Origin: Phycisphaerae bacterium
GTDB taxonomy: Bacteria > Planctomycetota > Phycisphaerae > Phycisphaerales > SM1A02
Assembly: GCA_002702575.1 (NCBI GenBank)
Contig: PAAJ01000016.1
Location: 1 to 64,000 of the forward strand
Direction of reading: 5' to 3'
DNA length: 64,000 nucleotides
Position numbers and translations under genes: made by a program
The notes under the pieces: model-generated
Told to the model about the DNA's origin: nothing
Databases searched by the model: none
Seen by the model: only the letters and a program-made list of their open reading frames with translations
In this document: positions 48,948 through 58,687 of the stretch, one piece after another
Layout: the number at the start of each line of letters is the position of its first letter
Position numbering within the stretch: position 1 is the first letter of the stretch

Positions 48948-51334
48948 CAGCGCAACCCCTCGTAATGAACCATGCGAGCACTGCCGCGCAACGTCAACAT
49001 CGTCAGACCCAGAATGATCAACAACAGCAACCAGGCCATGGCCGAGGCATAGCCCATCTCGTAGAAATCAAAGGCCTGGTTGTAGAGATACAGAACATAG
49101 AAGCGAGTGTGATCGCCTGGTCCCCCGCCGGTCATCACGAACGCCTGCGTGAAGACCTGGAAGGAACCGATGAGTGACATGATCACGTTGAAGAGGATCA
49201 CCGGTGAAATCATCGGAAGCGTCACACTGAAGAAACGGCGAACAGGACCGGCTCGATCGATCTCGGCCGCTTCGTACAGTGACCGCGGAACATTCTGCAG
49301 ACCGGCGAGATAGATCATCATGCTGCCGCCGACCAGCCAGAGACTCATGATCGCGAAGGCCGGCGCGCCAAAGGCTTCGGCATCACGTACGAACCAGTCC
49401 GGTGGTTCCAGTCCCAATGGTGACAACACGGGATCGAGCATCACGTTCATCAGACCGTTCTCGGCGTTGAACACCCATCGAAACAGAACAGCCATGCCCA
49501 CGCCGGCCAGAATGCTCGGGAGATACCAGGCCGCTCGGAAAAACGAAACACCACGTACCTTCACATTCATCAGGACGGCACCGATCAACGCGACGATCTG
49601 ACCGATGGGAACGGCAAGCAACGCATAGACGGCCGTGACTTCCAGACTGCGCCAGAAAACGTCGTCGTGTCCAAGCAACTGGCTGTAGTTCGCCAGACCG
49701 ACGAAGTCCGCTTCATCAAGCGTGGTGATGCCACTCCATCGTGTGACAGACAACGCCAGGGAGAGCAGAATCGGAACCGCCATGAAGATCAGGAAACCAA
49801 TGACCCACGGTGAGACCAGCAACCAGCCGGATCGTTCTTCAACCATCTGGGCGGGATCAGGTCGATTGCGACGCAACATCCACCAGCCGATGGCCAATGC
49901 GATCAACAGCCCGATGATGAAGACACCGACAATCCACAGCCAGGGCATGCCGGGCAGTGATGGACTGGCCAACGGACTGGTGCGTTCCACGTTCCACCAG
50001 TCGCTTGCCTTCACGAGCGCCTCCTTGACCGGGAGGTCTCCGGTTCGCAGCGCCTGATCAAGTCGCTTGGCAACGGTGCCTTCCAATGCAGGGTTGGTCG
50101 ACCAGGGAACGACCCGTGCATAGTCGACGGGATCGATGAAATCGCGATCACGTGATGGTGGTGTCGCCGGATCGATGAAGGAATCACCTTCTGCCACCGT
50201 GCGATTGGTGGGAACAGCAAGACCGAGTTCGGCCTGCTCGGCCTGCGTAGTCGCACCCGTCAACCAGGACACCAGTTGCCAGGCTTCTTCCGGATGTTCC
50301 GTGCGCGATGAAATCGACCACGCCACCGTCGCAATCATGTTGGCAGACGTCTCGCCCCGCGGCAGCGGTGCGTAATCCCATTGGAAGTCCTCGATGGTTC
50401 GATAGGTCGGTACGACCCAGCGACCGAACGGTCCGGCAAAGCCAAGCTTCCCCCCGAGGAAACGGGAAGCCGGATTGGCCGTCTCCGAACGGCCGCTTGT
50501 CAGCGTGCGTTCTTCATCGTGCCGCCAACTGCGGATGCGATCCAGAACTTCAATGACACGCGGATCATCGGCTCGGATGTTTCCTTCAGCATCGATGAGA
50601 TCGACACCTTCCGTCCAGAGAACGGCCCGCACCATGGAAGCCCATGAAACGAATTCGGCACCGGTGCAGTCAGGAAGCGAACCGACCGCACGCGCCGAGT
50701 CGATGAAGTCGTCCCAGGTCCAGTCGGATGATGGCTCAGGTACACCCGCACGCTCAAGAAGGTCACGGTTGTAATAGAAACCAACGGTCGTGAAGTCCTT
50801 GGGGATGCCCCACAGCGAACCACTGCCGACTTGACCATCTTCGAAACGGAAGGCATCGACCGTCGATGGATAGAAGTCCTGCAGTTTGAAATCACCGGCG
50901 GTGCTGCTGGACGTACTCAGTTCATCAAGCGACAGCAGAAGACCGGCGTCGGCATAGGCTGCCAATCGCTCCGCACCGACGTAGAACACATCCGGCGGAT
51001 CTCCGGCAGCCATCATCGTCTGCAGCTTCGTATAGAAGGAACCAGCATCCCCGGGGTTCAAGCGAGTCACATGGATCGTCGGGTTCGCTTCCTCGAACCG
51101 CGCCAGGGCCCGATCGACGATGGCGTCTTCTGCCGGCCCCCCATCACCGGACCAGTGCATGACCACCAGTTCGGTCTTGCCACCCATGGCCTCGGAGCGA
51201 AAGATCTCCCGGACACCAACCCGTGCAAAGGCCCACGCCACCAGGGCCAGCGAGAGAACTAGCAGCACAGCTCGAGCCAACCGGCCGGCCAGGGCCTTGG
51301 GAGATGAACGTGAGTTGGTCCGTTCAGAGGACAT
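48947..51334 (-). CDS. Fusion of extracellular sugar-binding protein (N) and MalF-type permease (C)
   Basis: N: TELVVMHWSGDGGPAEDAIVDRALARFEEANPTIHV...DPPDVFYVGAERLAAYADAGLLLSLDEL; C: WLLVSPWVIGFLIFMAVPILLSLALSVTRW...EAAEIDRAGPVRRFFSVTLPMISP. Confidence 0.88.
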   Translation of the reverse strand: MSSERTNSRSSPKALAGRLARAVLLVLSLALVAWAFARVGVREIFRSEAMGGKTELVVMHWSGDGGPAEDAIVDRALARFEEANPTIHVTRLNPGDAGSFYTKLQTMMAAGDPPDVFYVGAERLAAYADAGLLLSLDELSTSSSTAGDFKLQDFYPSTVDAFRFEDGQVGSGSLWGIPKDFTTVGFYYNRDLLERAGVPEPSSDWTWDDFIDSARAVGSLPDCTGAEFVSWASMVRAVLWTEGVDLIDAEGNIRADDPRVIEVLDRIRSWRHDEERTLTSGRSETANPASRFLGGKLGFAGPFGRWVVPTYRTIEDFQWDYAPLPRGETSANMIATVAWSISSRTEHPEEAWQLVSWLTGATTQAEQAELGLAVPTNRTVAEGDSFIDPATPPSRDRDFIDPVDYARVVPWSTNPALEGTVAKRLDQALRTGDLPVKEALVKASDWWNVERTSPLASPSLPGMPWLWIVGVFIIGLLIALAIGWWMLRRNRPDPAQMVEERSGWLLVSPWVIGFLIFMAVPILLSLALSVTRWSGITTLDEADFVGLANYSQLLGHDDVFWRSLEVTAVYALLAVPIGQIVALIGAVLMNVKVRGVSFFRAAWYLPSILAGVGMAVLFRWVFNAENGLMNVMLDPVLSPLGLEPPDWFVRDAEAFGAPAFAIMSLWLVGGSMMIYLAGLQNVPRSLYEAAEIDRAGPVRRFFSVTLPMISPVILFNVIMSLIGSFQVFTQAFVMTGGGPGDHTRFYVLYLYNQAFDFYEMGYASAMAWLLLLIILGLTMLTLRGSARMVHYEGLR

Positions 51335-51366
51335 GAATGAGGTGATCGTATAGGGTGGATGGACTC

Positions 51367-53769
51367 ATGTTGCTGTCATTTGTCATTCTGTTGCTGTCCA
51401 TCTTCGACCCCGTGGAATCGACCTGGCCCCCTCCACTGGCCAAGGCCAGATCAACCCACCTCGTGCCGACCCAACTGCCTGCATCCTTCACGGGTCAGCG
51501 TGCCGAGGATGGCTCCTGGCAGCTGGATGTCCGGTTCGAACCGGCATCACCACTGCCAACAGGGTCCAAGGTCAACATCGCCGGCAGTTTCAATCACTGG
51601 AGCACATCGGCGACCCCCATGGTCCGACGGCGACCAGGACTCTGGCATGCTCGCCTGACGGTTCCGGATGGGACCCACTGGTACAAGTTCATCGTCAATC
51701 AGGAGAACTGGCTTCCGGATCCGCTCAACCGCGATACCGAACCCGACGGCTACGGTGGAGTCAATTCCGTCCTGCGACTGGGACCCGAAGCCAATCTGCG
51801 AGCGGATCTCGCCAGACTGGGTGATGGTCACATCGATGCGGCGGGACTGAAGCATGATCCGCTGCAACCACGCTATCTGCAACGAAGAGATTCCGACTCG
51901 TGGCGGATTCGCTTCTGCACACTGACTGGCGATGTCCAGTCGGTCAGCATCGCCAGCCCCGGAACACCGCCGATTCCGATGACGGCTATCCTCAGCAACG
52001 ACCGGGACCAGTGGTGGGAAGCTGTTGTTCCTGATCGTGGCGATGCCTTTCCATATACGTTCATTCTCCAGGACGGTGATACTCGAGAACGCCATCAAGA
52101 CATCCATGCCATGACTGATTCACAACAGATCCAATTCACGACGCCCGAATGGGCACGCGACGCCATCTGGTACCAGGTCATGATCGACCGGTTCCGTGAC
52201 GGCAATCCTGTCAACAATCCCGATCCCGTGAGGCCCTGGAATTCCGCCTGGTACGAGAGCAGTCCCTGGGAAGGCGCGGATGGACAGACGTTCTACGAGT
52301 ACTACGTCTTCTCCAGAATGTACGGCGGCGATATCCAGGGGCTCATGGAACAACTGGACTACCTGTCCGAACTCGGTGTCAATGCGCTGTATCTCAATCC
52401 GGTCTTCGAAGCGGACAGTCATCACAAGTACAACGCCACCAGCTACATCCACATCGACCAGGCATTCGGACAAGGCAGCGACTATCAGCAGGCCGAGGCA
52501 CAGGAAGATCTGCTTGATCCCTCGACATGGACGTGGAATGAAAGCGATCGCATCTTCCTGGACTTTCTCAAGGAAGCCCATGCCCGTGGATTCAAGGTCA
52601 TCATCGACGGCGTCTTCAACCATGTCGGTGTCGACCATCCTGCGTTCCGGGATGTTCTGGAGAATGGCGAGGACTCCAGGTTCACGGACTGGTTCTCGAT
52701 CACATCCTGGGAACCGTTCGAGTACGACTGCTGGGGCGGATTCAAGAGCCTCCCCGTCTTCCGCAAGAACGAGGAGCATGGCATTGCCTCTCAGGAAGTC
52801 CGCGATCACATCATGCAGGTCACGACCAGGTGGATGGATCCGGACGGCGATGGTGATCCCTCCGACGGTATCGATGGTTGGCGACTTGATGTTCCCAATG
52901 AAGTCCCGCTCGCCTTCTGGATCGAATGGCGAAAGCATGTCAAGTCGATCAATCCGGATGCCTACATCACCGGTGAGATCTGGAACCGCGCCGAACAATG
53001 GCTGGATGGACGTTCATTCGACGCCGTCATGAACTATCCATTCGCGGAGAACACGCTGGCCTGGATCGGCAACCGCAACGACAAGATCACACCGACCGAA
53101 CTTGACCGTCGACTGGCCGAGTTGCGACTGGCCTATCCCGAACCGGCCACCAATGTCCTTCAGAACCTGCTTGACAGCCATGACACGGATCGATTCGTCT
53201 CCAAGATCCACAACCCGGATCGGCCCTATGACCAGGGCAATCGCGAACAACAGGATTCCACCTACGACGGATCGAAGCCGCCCGCAGAGGCCTATCGCAA
53301 AGCGAGGCTCGCCGCCTTTGTCCAGCTCACCTACCTGGGCGCCCCCATGATCTATTACGGCGATGAAGTCGGCATGTGGGGATCCGATGATCCGAACAAC
53401 CGCAAACCGATGCCCTGGCCCGATCGAGGCCCCTACGAGGATGAAGGTTTCGAGTTCATGCCGGAGCATCTTGATTTCTATCGACGCGCCATCGCGCTTC
53501 GAAGAAGCTCACCCGCGCTCAGTCGAGGCGAGTTCCAGACGGTGCAGGTCCACGATGACAACGACACCTGGGCCTTCGTCAGAACGCTGGGCGATGAAGA
53601 GGTCCTGGTCGCAATCAATGCGTCGGATCGAGATGCGACCATCGACCTGCCAGATCTCGGAGATGGATGGACGCAGGTCTTCTCCGAACCGGCTGATACG
53701 GATGCCGGGGCACCGCCTCAACTGAAACTGCCGCCACTCGGGGCTGCAGCCTGGCGTCGGAATCAATGA
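51367..53769 (+). CDS. Alpha-amylase family GH13 enzyme (neopullulanase/cyclomaltodextrinase-like), exported
   Basis: CBM48-like PTGSKVNIAGSFNHWS; IIDGVFNHVG, GWRLDVPNEV, TGEIW, LLDSHDTDR GH13 regions; signal-like N-terminus; alternative GTG at 51355. Confidence 0.9.
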   Translation: MLLSFVILLLSIFDPVESTWPPPLAKARSTHLVPTQLPASFTGQRAEDGSWQLDVRFEPASPLPTGSKVNIAGSFNHWSTSATPMVRRRPGLWHARLTVPDGTHWYKFIVNQENWLPDPLNRDTEPDGYGGVNSVLRLGPEANLRADLARLGDGHIDAAGLKHDPLQPRYLQRRDSDSWRIRFCTLTGDVQSVSIASPGTPPIPMTAILSNDRDQWWEAVVPDRGDAFPYTFILQDGDTRERHQDIHAMTDSQQIQFTTPEWARDAIWYQVMIDRFRDGNPVNNPDPVRPWNSAWYESSPWEGADGQTFYEYYVFSRMYGGDIQGLMEQLDYLSELGVNALYLNPVFEADSHHKYNATSYIHIDQAFGQGSDYQQAEAQEDLLDPSTWTWNESDRIFLDFLKEAHARGFKVIIDGVFNHVGVDHPAFRDVLENGEDSRFTDWFSITSWEPFEYDCWGGFKSLPVFRKNEEHGIASQEVRDHIMQVTTRWMDPDGDGDPSDGIDGWRLDVPNEVPLAFWIEWRKHVKSINPDAYITGEIWNRAEQWLDGRSFDAVMNYPFAENTLAWIGNRNDKITPTELDRRLAELRLAYPEPATNVLQNLLDSHDTDRFVSKIHNPDRPYDQGNREQQDSTYDGSKPPAEAYRKARLAAFVQLTYLGAPMIYYGDEVGMWGSDDPNNRKPMPWPDRGPYEDEGFEFMPEHLDFYRRAIALRRSSPALSRGEFQTVQVHDDNDTWAFVRTLGDEEVLVAINASDRDATIDLPDLGDGWTQVFSEPADTDAGAPPQLKLPPLGAAAWRRNQ

Positions 53770-55181
53770 GTCGACCGCATCCCCTCTTCACCAAACGGGC
53801 CGCGGGTGTGCTGATGCACCCCACATCCCTGTCCAAGGGACATGGGATCGGTGACATCGGACCCGGTGCGCGGCACTTCATGAACTGGATGTCCAAGGCC
53901 GGCCTGTCCCTGTGGCAGATGCTTCCCATCGGACCCATCGGCCGTGGCAACTCCCCCTACAGCGGCCGATCGGCTTTTGCTGGAGAGCCGCTGCTCATCA
54001 GTCTTGATGATCTGGCCGAAGACGGTCTGCTCACCAGACGATCGATCCGTTGCCCGGATGATCTGGCCACTGGGCGAACTCGATATGCGGCTGCCCGGCG
54101 TTTCAAGATGGCTCGGTTGAAAGATGCCTTTGATCAGTTTCGGCGGAGCAATCGCGCACGTTCGCGACGCTATCGGGATTTCGTCAAGGAGAATCGATAC
54201 TGGCTGGATGACTGGTGTCTCTTCGCAGGTGGCGATCCAGATGAACAGGTCTTCATCCAGTATGTCTTCGATTCCCAGTGGAAAGCTCTGCGGAAACATG
54301 CCAATGACCAGGGGATCCGACTGGTCGGCGATCTTCCGATCTTCATGGATTCGGACTCGGCGGATGTCACCCAGCACCCTGAACTCTTCGCACTTGACCG
54401 GTCCGGAAAGCCCAAGTGGCTGACCGGCGTACCGCCCGACAGCTTCAGTCGGAATGGACAGCTCTGGAACCATCCTCAATATCGATGGCCGGCGCATCGT
54501 GATGAAAACTGGCGGTGGTGGACAGCACGCTTCCGTCAGGCGCTCGATCGATTCGATGCGCTCCGGCTGGATCACTTCATCGGCTTCGTCAGGCTCTGGC
54601 ACGTTCCGGCTTCAGCCCGGACAGCACGCCATGGAACCTGGCGACCGACTCCAGGGCGGGACCTTCTTCAGACGCTCCGAAGACGCCTAGGACCCTTGCC
54701 CATCATTGCCGAGGATCTTGGTGCCAAGACCCCTGCCGTGGATCGACTTCGCGATGATTTCGGACTGCCGGGCATGAGGATTCTCCAATGGGCCTTCGGC
54801 AGCACGGAGAACGGAGATCTTCCCCACAACCATCCCGCACAGGCCGTGGTCTACCCCGGAACACACGACAATGAAACCGCTTCCGGGTGGGCACGGCAAC
54901 TCGATCCATCCAGCAAAAGGCGTTTCCAGGCCTATGCCGGTGAGGACCAGTCCCCACCGGAGGCGATGGTGCGTCTGGCGATGACGTCGCCGGCGACATG
55001 GGCGATCTGCATGACTCAGGATCTGCTGGACCTGCCGCCCGCAACCAGAATGAACCGTCCCGGAGTCGCCCGTGGCAACTGGACGTGGAGGCTCTCCGAA
55101 GGCACACTGTCGAACCTTCGAGCCAGATCCATCAGACGATTGGTCGAATCCAGTGGACGTCTTTCAGGAGCGAATTCGTGA
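53766..55181 (+). CDS. malQ: 4-alpha-glucanotransferase (GH77)
   Basis: RAAGVLMHPTSLSKGHGIGDIGPGARHFMNWMSKAGLSLWQMLPIGP; ALRLDHFIGFVRLWHVP; IIAEDLG; GTHDNETASGW. Confidence 0.95.
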   Translation: MSRPHPLFTKRAAGVLMHPTSLSKGHGIGDIGPGARHFMNWMSKAGLSLWQMLPIGPIGRGNSPYSGRSAFAGEPLLISLDDLAEDGLLTRRSIRCPDDLATGRTRYAAARRFKMARLKDAFDQFRRSNRARSRRYRDFVKENRYWLDDWCLFAGGDPDEQVFIQYVFDSQWKALRKHANDQGIRLVGDLPIFMDSDSADVTQHPELFALDRSGKPKWLTGVPPDSFSRNGQLWNHPQYRWPAHRDENWRWWTARFRQALDRFDALRLDHFIGFVRLWHVPASARTARHGTWRPTPGRDLLQTLRRRLGPLPIIAEDLGAKTPAVDRLRDDFGLPGMRILQWAFGSTENGDLPHNHPAQAVVYPGTHDNETASGWARQLDPSSKRRFQAYAGEDQSPPEAMVRLAMTSPATWAICMTQDLLDLPPATRMNRPGVARGNWTWRLSEGTLSNLRARSIRRLVESSGRLSGANS

Positions 55182-57322
55182 TCGAACGGAATGTGCCAGG
55201 TGAAGCAGCCAGAAGCAAGCTGGAAGATGATCCACGAGCCATCAGGCATCGGCTGAAGACCTTGTCGAAGGATCTCTGGTGGTCATGGAATGAAATCGGG
55301 CGTCGACCCTTCGCCATGCTCGATCCTGAGCTCTGGGAAACTGTCCGGTACAGCCCGTACAGACTCCTCCAGAAAGTCGATTCCAACAACTACGCCAGCC
55401 GTCTGGCCGAACCCTCTTTTCGCAAGGTCGCCGCCCGTGCGATTGTCGCGCACCATGAGTATCACAATCGACGCAGCTGGTACGAAGCCCAATCAGATCC
55501 CATGGATCCACCGCTTCGGATCGCCTACTTCTGCTCCGAGTATGCGATTCATGAAAGTCTTCCCCAATATGCGGGCGGACTCGGCGTGCTGGCAGGTGAT
55601 CATCTGAAATCGGCATCCGATCTCGGTCTCCCGCTGGTGGCCGTAGGACTGCTGTACCAGCATGGCTATTACAAGCAGGAATTCCGTGATGATGGCACGA
55701 CGCGTGTCATCTATCCCTCCTTCGATGCCGAGGCGATGCCCCTTGATGACACAGGCGTCAGATTGGACTGCCCTGTCGGTGATCGAACCGTTCGCGTGCG
55801 AGTCTGGGCCATGTCGATGGGTCGCGTACCGCTCTACCTGCTGGATGCCAATCTGCCGGGCAACAAACTTGAGGATCGTGCCCTGACCGCAAGCCTCTAC
55901 CAGGGCGATGACGACATTCGCCTGCAAAGGCAGGTGCTGCTGGGGGTCGGCGGCTATCGAGCGTTGAGACTCCTGGAGGAAGTGCCCACGGTCATCCATC
56001 TGAATGAAGGCCATGCCGCCTTCGCCGCAGTCGCGAAACTCTCCGAGCTCGTTCATGGCGGGATGAGCTACGAGGACGCGAAGCAGGCAGTCCGCTCCAG
56101 CACGGTGTTCACGACGCACACGCCGGTTCCAGCAGGCAATCAACGCTATGACGCCATCAAGTTGCGTGATGCGCTCAAGCCCGTCCTCGAACCCGCAGGA
56201 CTGGACCCCGAGATTCTCAACACACTTGGCCGTGAAGACCCTCATGACCAGAATGAAGCTCCATGCATGACCGTCCTGGCCCTGAGACTGGCCGAACGTG
56301 TGAATGGTGTATCTGAACTTCATGGCGCTGTTTCCCGGGAGATGTGGAAAAAGGCCTACGGTCAGGAGGATCCCGACCAGGTTCCCATCAAGCACATCAC
56401 CAATGGGGTCCACACCGGTACCTGGATGGCCCCCGTCGCAGAACGATTCTGGTCGGAAGCCATCGAATACGACAAGGCGCCTGGCCCGAAGAACCCCTGC
56501 TGGGCTCGAGCCCAAACCGTCGATCATCGTGCATTCTGGGAACTCCGATCATCGCTGAGAAGACGCCTGCTCTCCTTCGTCAGACGCAGGCTGGCATTCC
56601 AATCAAGGCGACGTGGTGAAAGCCCTGAACGTGTTGTTCGAAGTCGTCGCATGCTGCAGGACTCTGCATTGACCATCGGGTTTGCGCGCCGTTTCGCAAC
56701 CTACAAGCGAGCCACTCTGCTGTTCCATGATCTCGACCGGCTGGCAGGCATTCTGAGTCACGACGATCGTCCAGTTCAGGTGATCTTCGCCGGCAAGGCT
56801 CATCCGGCCGATGAAGGCGGGCAGGCTGTCGCACAGGAAATCCATGAACTGTGCAGAGAATCCCGATTTGATGGCAAGGTGGTCCTGCTCGAGAACTACG
56901 ACATCGAAATCGGACGTCGACTGACCTCAGGTTGCGATCTCTGGCTGAATACCCCAAGGCGTCCCTTCGAGGCCAGTGGAACCAGTGGCATGAAGCCGCC
57001 GCTTCATGGTGGAATCAACTGTTCGATTCCGGATGGCTGGTGGGTTGAAGCGGACGACGGCCACAATGGCTGGACCATCGGCGATGGATCACCGGCTGAG
57101 AACGAGCAGCTTCAGGATGAGCGTGACGCCAATCGGCTCTACGACCTGCTCGAACACGAGATCATCCCCGCCTTCTGGGATCGGGATGAGCAGGGCCTCC
57201 CACAGGCCTGGATCGAACGTGGCCTGCATACGGTGGCCACCATCCCGGAGTGGTTCAATACGGACCGAATGGTGGCTGAGTACCTTGAATGGGGCTACAA
57301 ACCCGCTTCGATTCAGGTCTGA
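55178..57322 (+). CDS. glgP: Alpha-glucan (glycogen/maltodextrin) phosphorylase
   Basis: RIAYFCSEYAIHESLPQYAGGLGVLAGDHLKSASDLGLPLVAVGLLY; ASGTSGMKPPLHGGINCSIPDGWWVE; GTG start overlapping malQ stop. Confidence 0.93.
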   Translation: MIERNVPGEAARSKLEDDPRAIRHRLKTLSKDLWWSWNEIGRRPFAMLDPELWETVRYSPYRLLQKVDSNNYASRLAEPSFRKVAARAIVAHHEYHNRRSWYEAQSDPMDPPLRIAYFCSEYAIHESLPQYAGGLGVLAGDHLKSASDLGLPLVAVGLLYQHGYYKQEFRDDGTTRVIYPSFDAEAMPLDDTGVRLDCPVGDRTVRVRVWAMSMGRVPLYLLDANLPGNKLEDRALTASLYQGDDDIRLQRQVLLGVGGYRALRLLEEVPTVIHLNEGHAAFAAVAKLSELVHGGMSYEDAKQAVRSSTVFTTHTPVPAGNQRYDAIKLRDALKPVLEPAGLDPEILNTLGREDPHDQNEAPCMTVLALRLAERVNGVSELHGAVSREMWKKAYGQEDPDQVPIKHITNGVHTGTWMAPVAERFWSEAIEYDKAPGPKNPCWARAQTVDHRAFWELRSSLRRRLLSFVRRRLAFQSRRRGESPERVVRSRRMLQDSALTIGFARRFATYKRATLLFHDLDRLAGILSHDDRPVQVIFAGKAHPADEGGQAVAQEIHELCRESRFDGKVVLLENYDIEIGRRLTSGCDLWLNTPRRPFEASGTSGMKPPLHGGINCSIPDGWWVEADDGHNGWTIGDGSPAENEQLQDERDANRLYDLLEHEIIPAFWDRDEQGLPQAWIERGLHTVATIPEWFNTDRMVAEYLEWGYKPASIQV

Positions 57323-57369
57323 AACGGGTCTGATCCTTCAAAAAATAGACTTCATTGCCAATCTCCTGC

Positions 57370-57397
57370 TTGTGCCAGGCCCCCGTGAATCTACTAT
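57370..57397 (+). promoter_or_regulatory. Candidate sigma70-like promoter TTGTGC-16-TACTAT
   Basis: ~63 nt upstream of the 57460 start; same TACTAT hexamer as the next gene. Confidence 0.35.
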
Positions 57398-57459
57398 TAG
57401 GGGCTGAGAAACAATCTCAATGGTCGATTGTGAGACCTTGGAGAAGAGGAGAATTTGAG

Positions 57460-58569
57460 ATGTACATGCGTGCTCGTACTGTGATCGCAGGCCTTGTGGC
57501 CTTCTGTGCCACCACCGCGACAGCCTTTGGACAGGGCGTGCTTGATGGCAGCCTTGATGTGGACATGCCCGATCATTCCGCGCTTCAAGGTATCGCGACG
57601 AATTTCGGCAATAACGATTTCGGACAGCCTGGCTTCTGCAATGGATCCGAGCTCAACGCAGTTCACATCACCAAGCGAGACGGCTTCGTGGTGATCTTCC
57701 TGGCCGGCAATCTCGAGAGCAACTACAACAAACTGGATCTGTTCGTCGATGCACGTGATGGTGGCCAGAACCAGCTTGCCCACGACAATCCAGATGTGGA
57801 CTTCAACGGCCTGAATCGCATGGGCAACTCCAACGAGAACGCAACGGATGGCCTCAAGTTCGACGAAGGCTTTGAACCGGACATCTGGATCACCGTCACC
57901 TGCGGTGATGATGGCAACGGAGGCTTTGTGACCTACGGCACCTTCTCCGAGCTTCGCACGACAGCAAGCGAAGGAACCGGCTTCTACCTTGGCAGCGGAT
58001 CCTCCGGATCAGACGTCATCAACGGTGAAAACGGCATCCAGATCGCGATCGACAACTCGAATATCGATGGTGTCGGCAGTGGCATCGGAAGCAGCTGTGG
58101 TGATGATGTCAACACCGGTATCGAGATCGCGATCCCTGAATTCGCCATCGACTGGAATTTCGAAGGATTCCCGATCGACAACGTCAAGGTGATGGCATTC
58201 ATCAACGGCAACGGTCATGACTTCATCTCCAACCAGGTCATCCCCGGTATCCCCCCATCGGACAACCTCGGGGAACCCAGAGGAATCGATTTCGGGCTCA
58301 TCCCCGGTATTCAATATGCCTCTCTTGATGATGTGGTTACCGACTGCCCGAGTTACGCCTACGGCGCTTGCTGCCTTGGCGAAATCTGCACCTTTACGGA
58401 TCAAGAGAATTGCGAACTGGGTGGCGGTGATTACCAGGGCGACGACAGCTTCTGTGACGAAAGCACCTGCGCTGCACCGGATTGTGCCACCGATGTCAAT
58501 AGCGATGGCAAGACGGATGTCGACGATCTTCTGGAACTTCTGAGTGAGTTCGGGGAAATCTGCAACTGA
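57460..58569 (+). CDS. Secreted protein with GACC Cys module and C-terminal dockerin-like tail
   Basis: Signal peptide MYMRARTVIAGLVAFCATTATAFGQ; GACCLGEICTFTDQENCELGGGDYQG...DVNSDGKTDVDDLLELLSEFGEICN. Confidence 0.78.
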   Translation: MYMRARTVIAGLVAFCATTATAFGQGVLDGSLDVDMPDHSALQGIATNFGNNDFGQPGFCNGSELNAVHITKRDGFVVIFLAGNLESNYNKLDLFVDARDGGQNQLAHDNPDVDFNGLNRMGNSNENATDGLKFDEGFEPDIWITVTCGDDGNGGFVTYGTFSELRTTASEGTGFYLGSGSSGSDVINGENGIQIAIDNSNIDGVGSGIGSSCGDDVNTGIEIAIPEFAIDWNFEGFPIDNVKVMAFINGNGHDFISNQVIPGIPPSDNLGEPRGIDFGLIPGIQYASLDDVVTDCPSYAYGACCLGEICTFTDQENCELGGGDYQGDDSFCDESTCAAPDCATDVNSDGKTDVDDLLELLSEFGEICN

Positions 58570-58598
58570 TCCTGCCTGAAAAGCGGGTCATGAATGGA

Positions 58599-58627
58599 TA
58601 GACCGGTCTGGATCTGACCGCTACTAT
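58599..58627 (+). promoter_or_regulatory. Candidate promoter TAGACC-17-TACTAT
   Basis: ~61 nt upstream of the 58688 start. Confidence 0.35.
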
Positions 58628-58687
58628 CTCATGCACCCCTAGATGGGGCCATGAAATGGAGAATTCGTATACCGAGCTGAGCCAATC

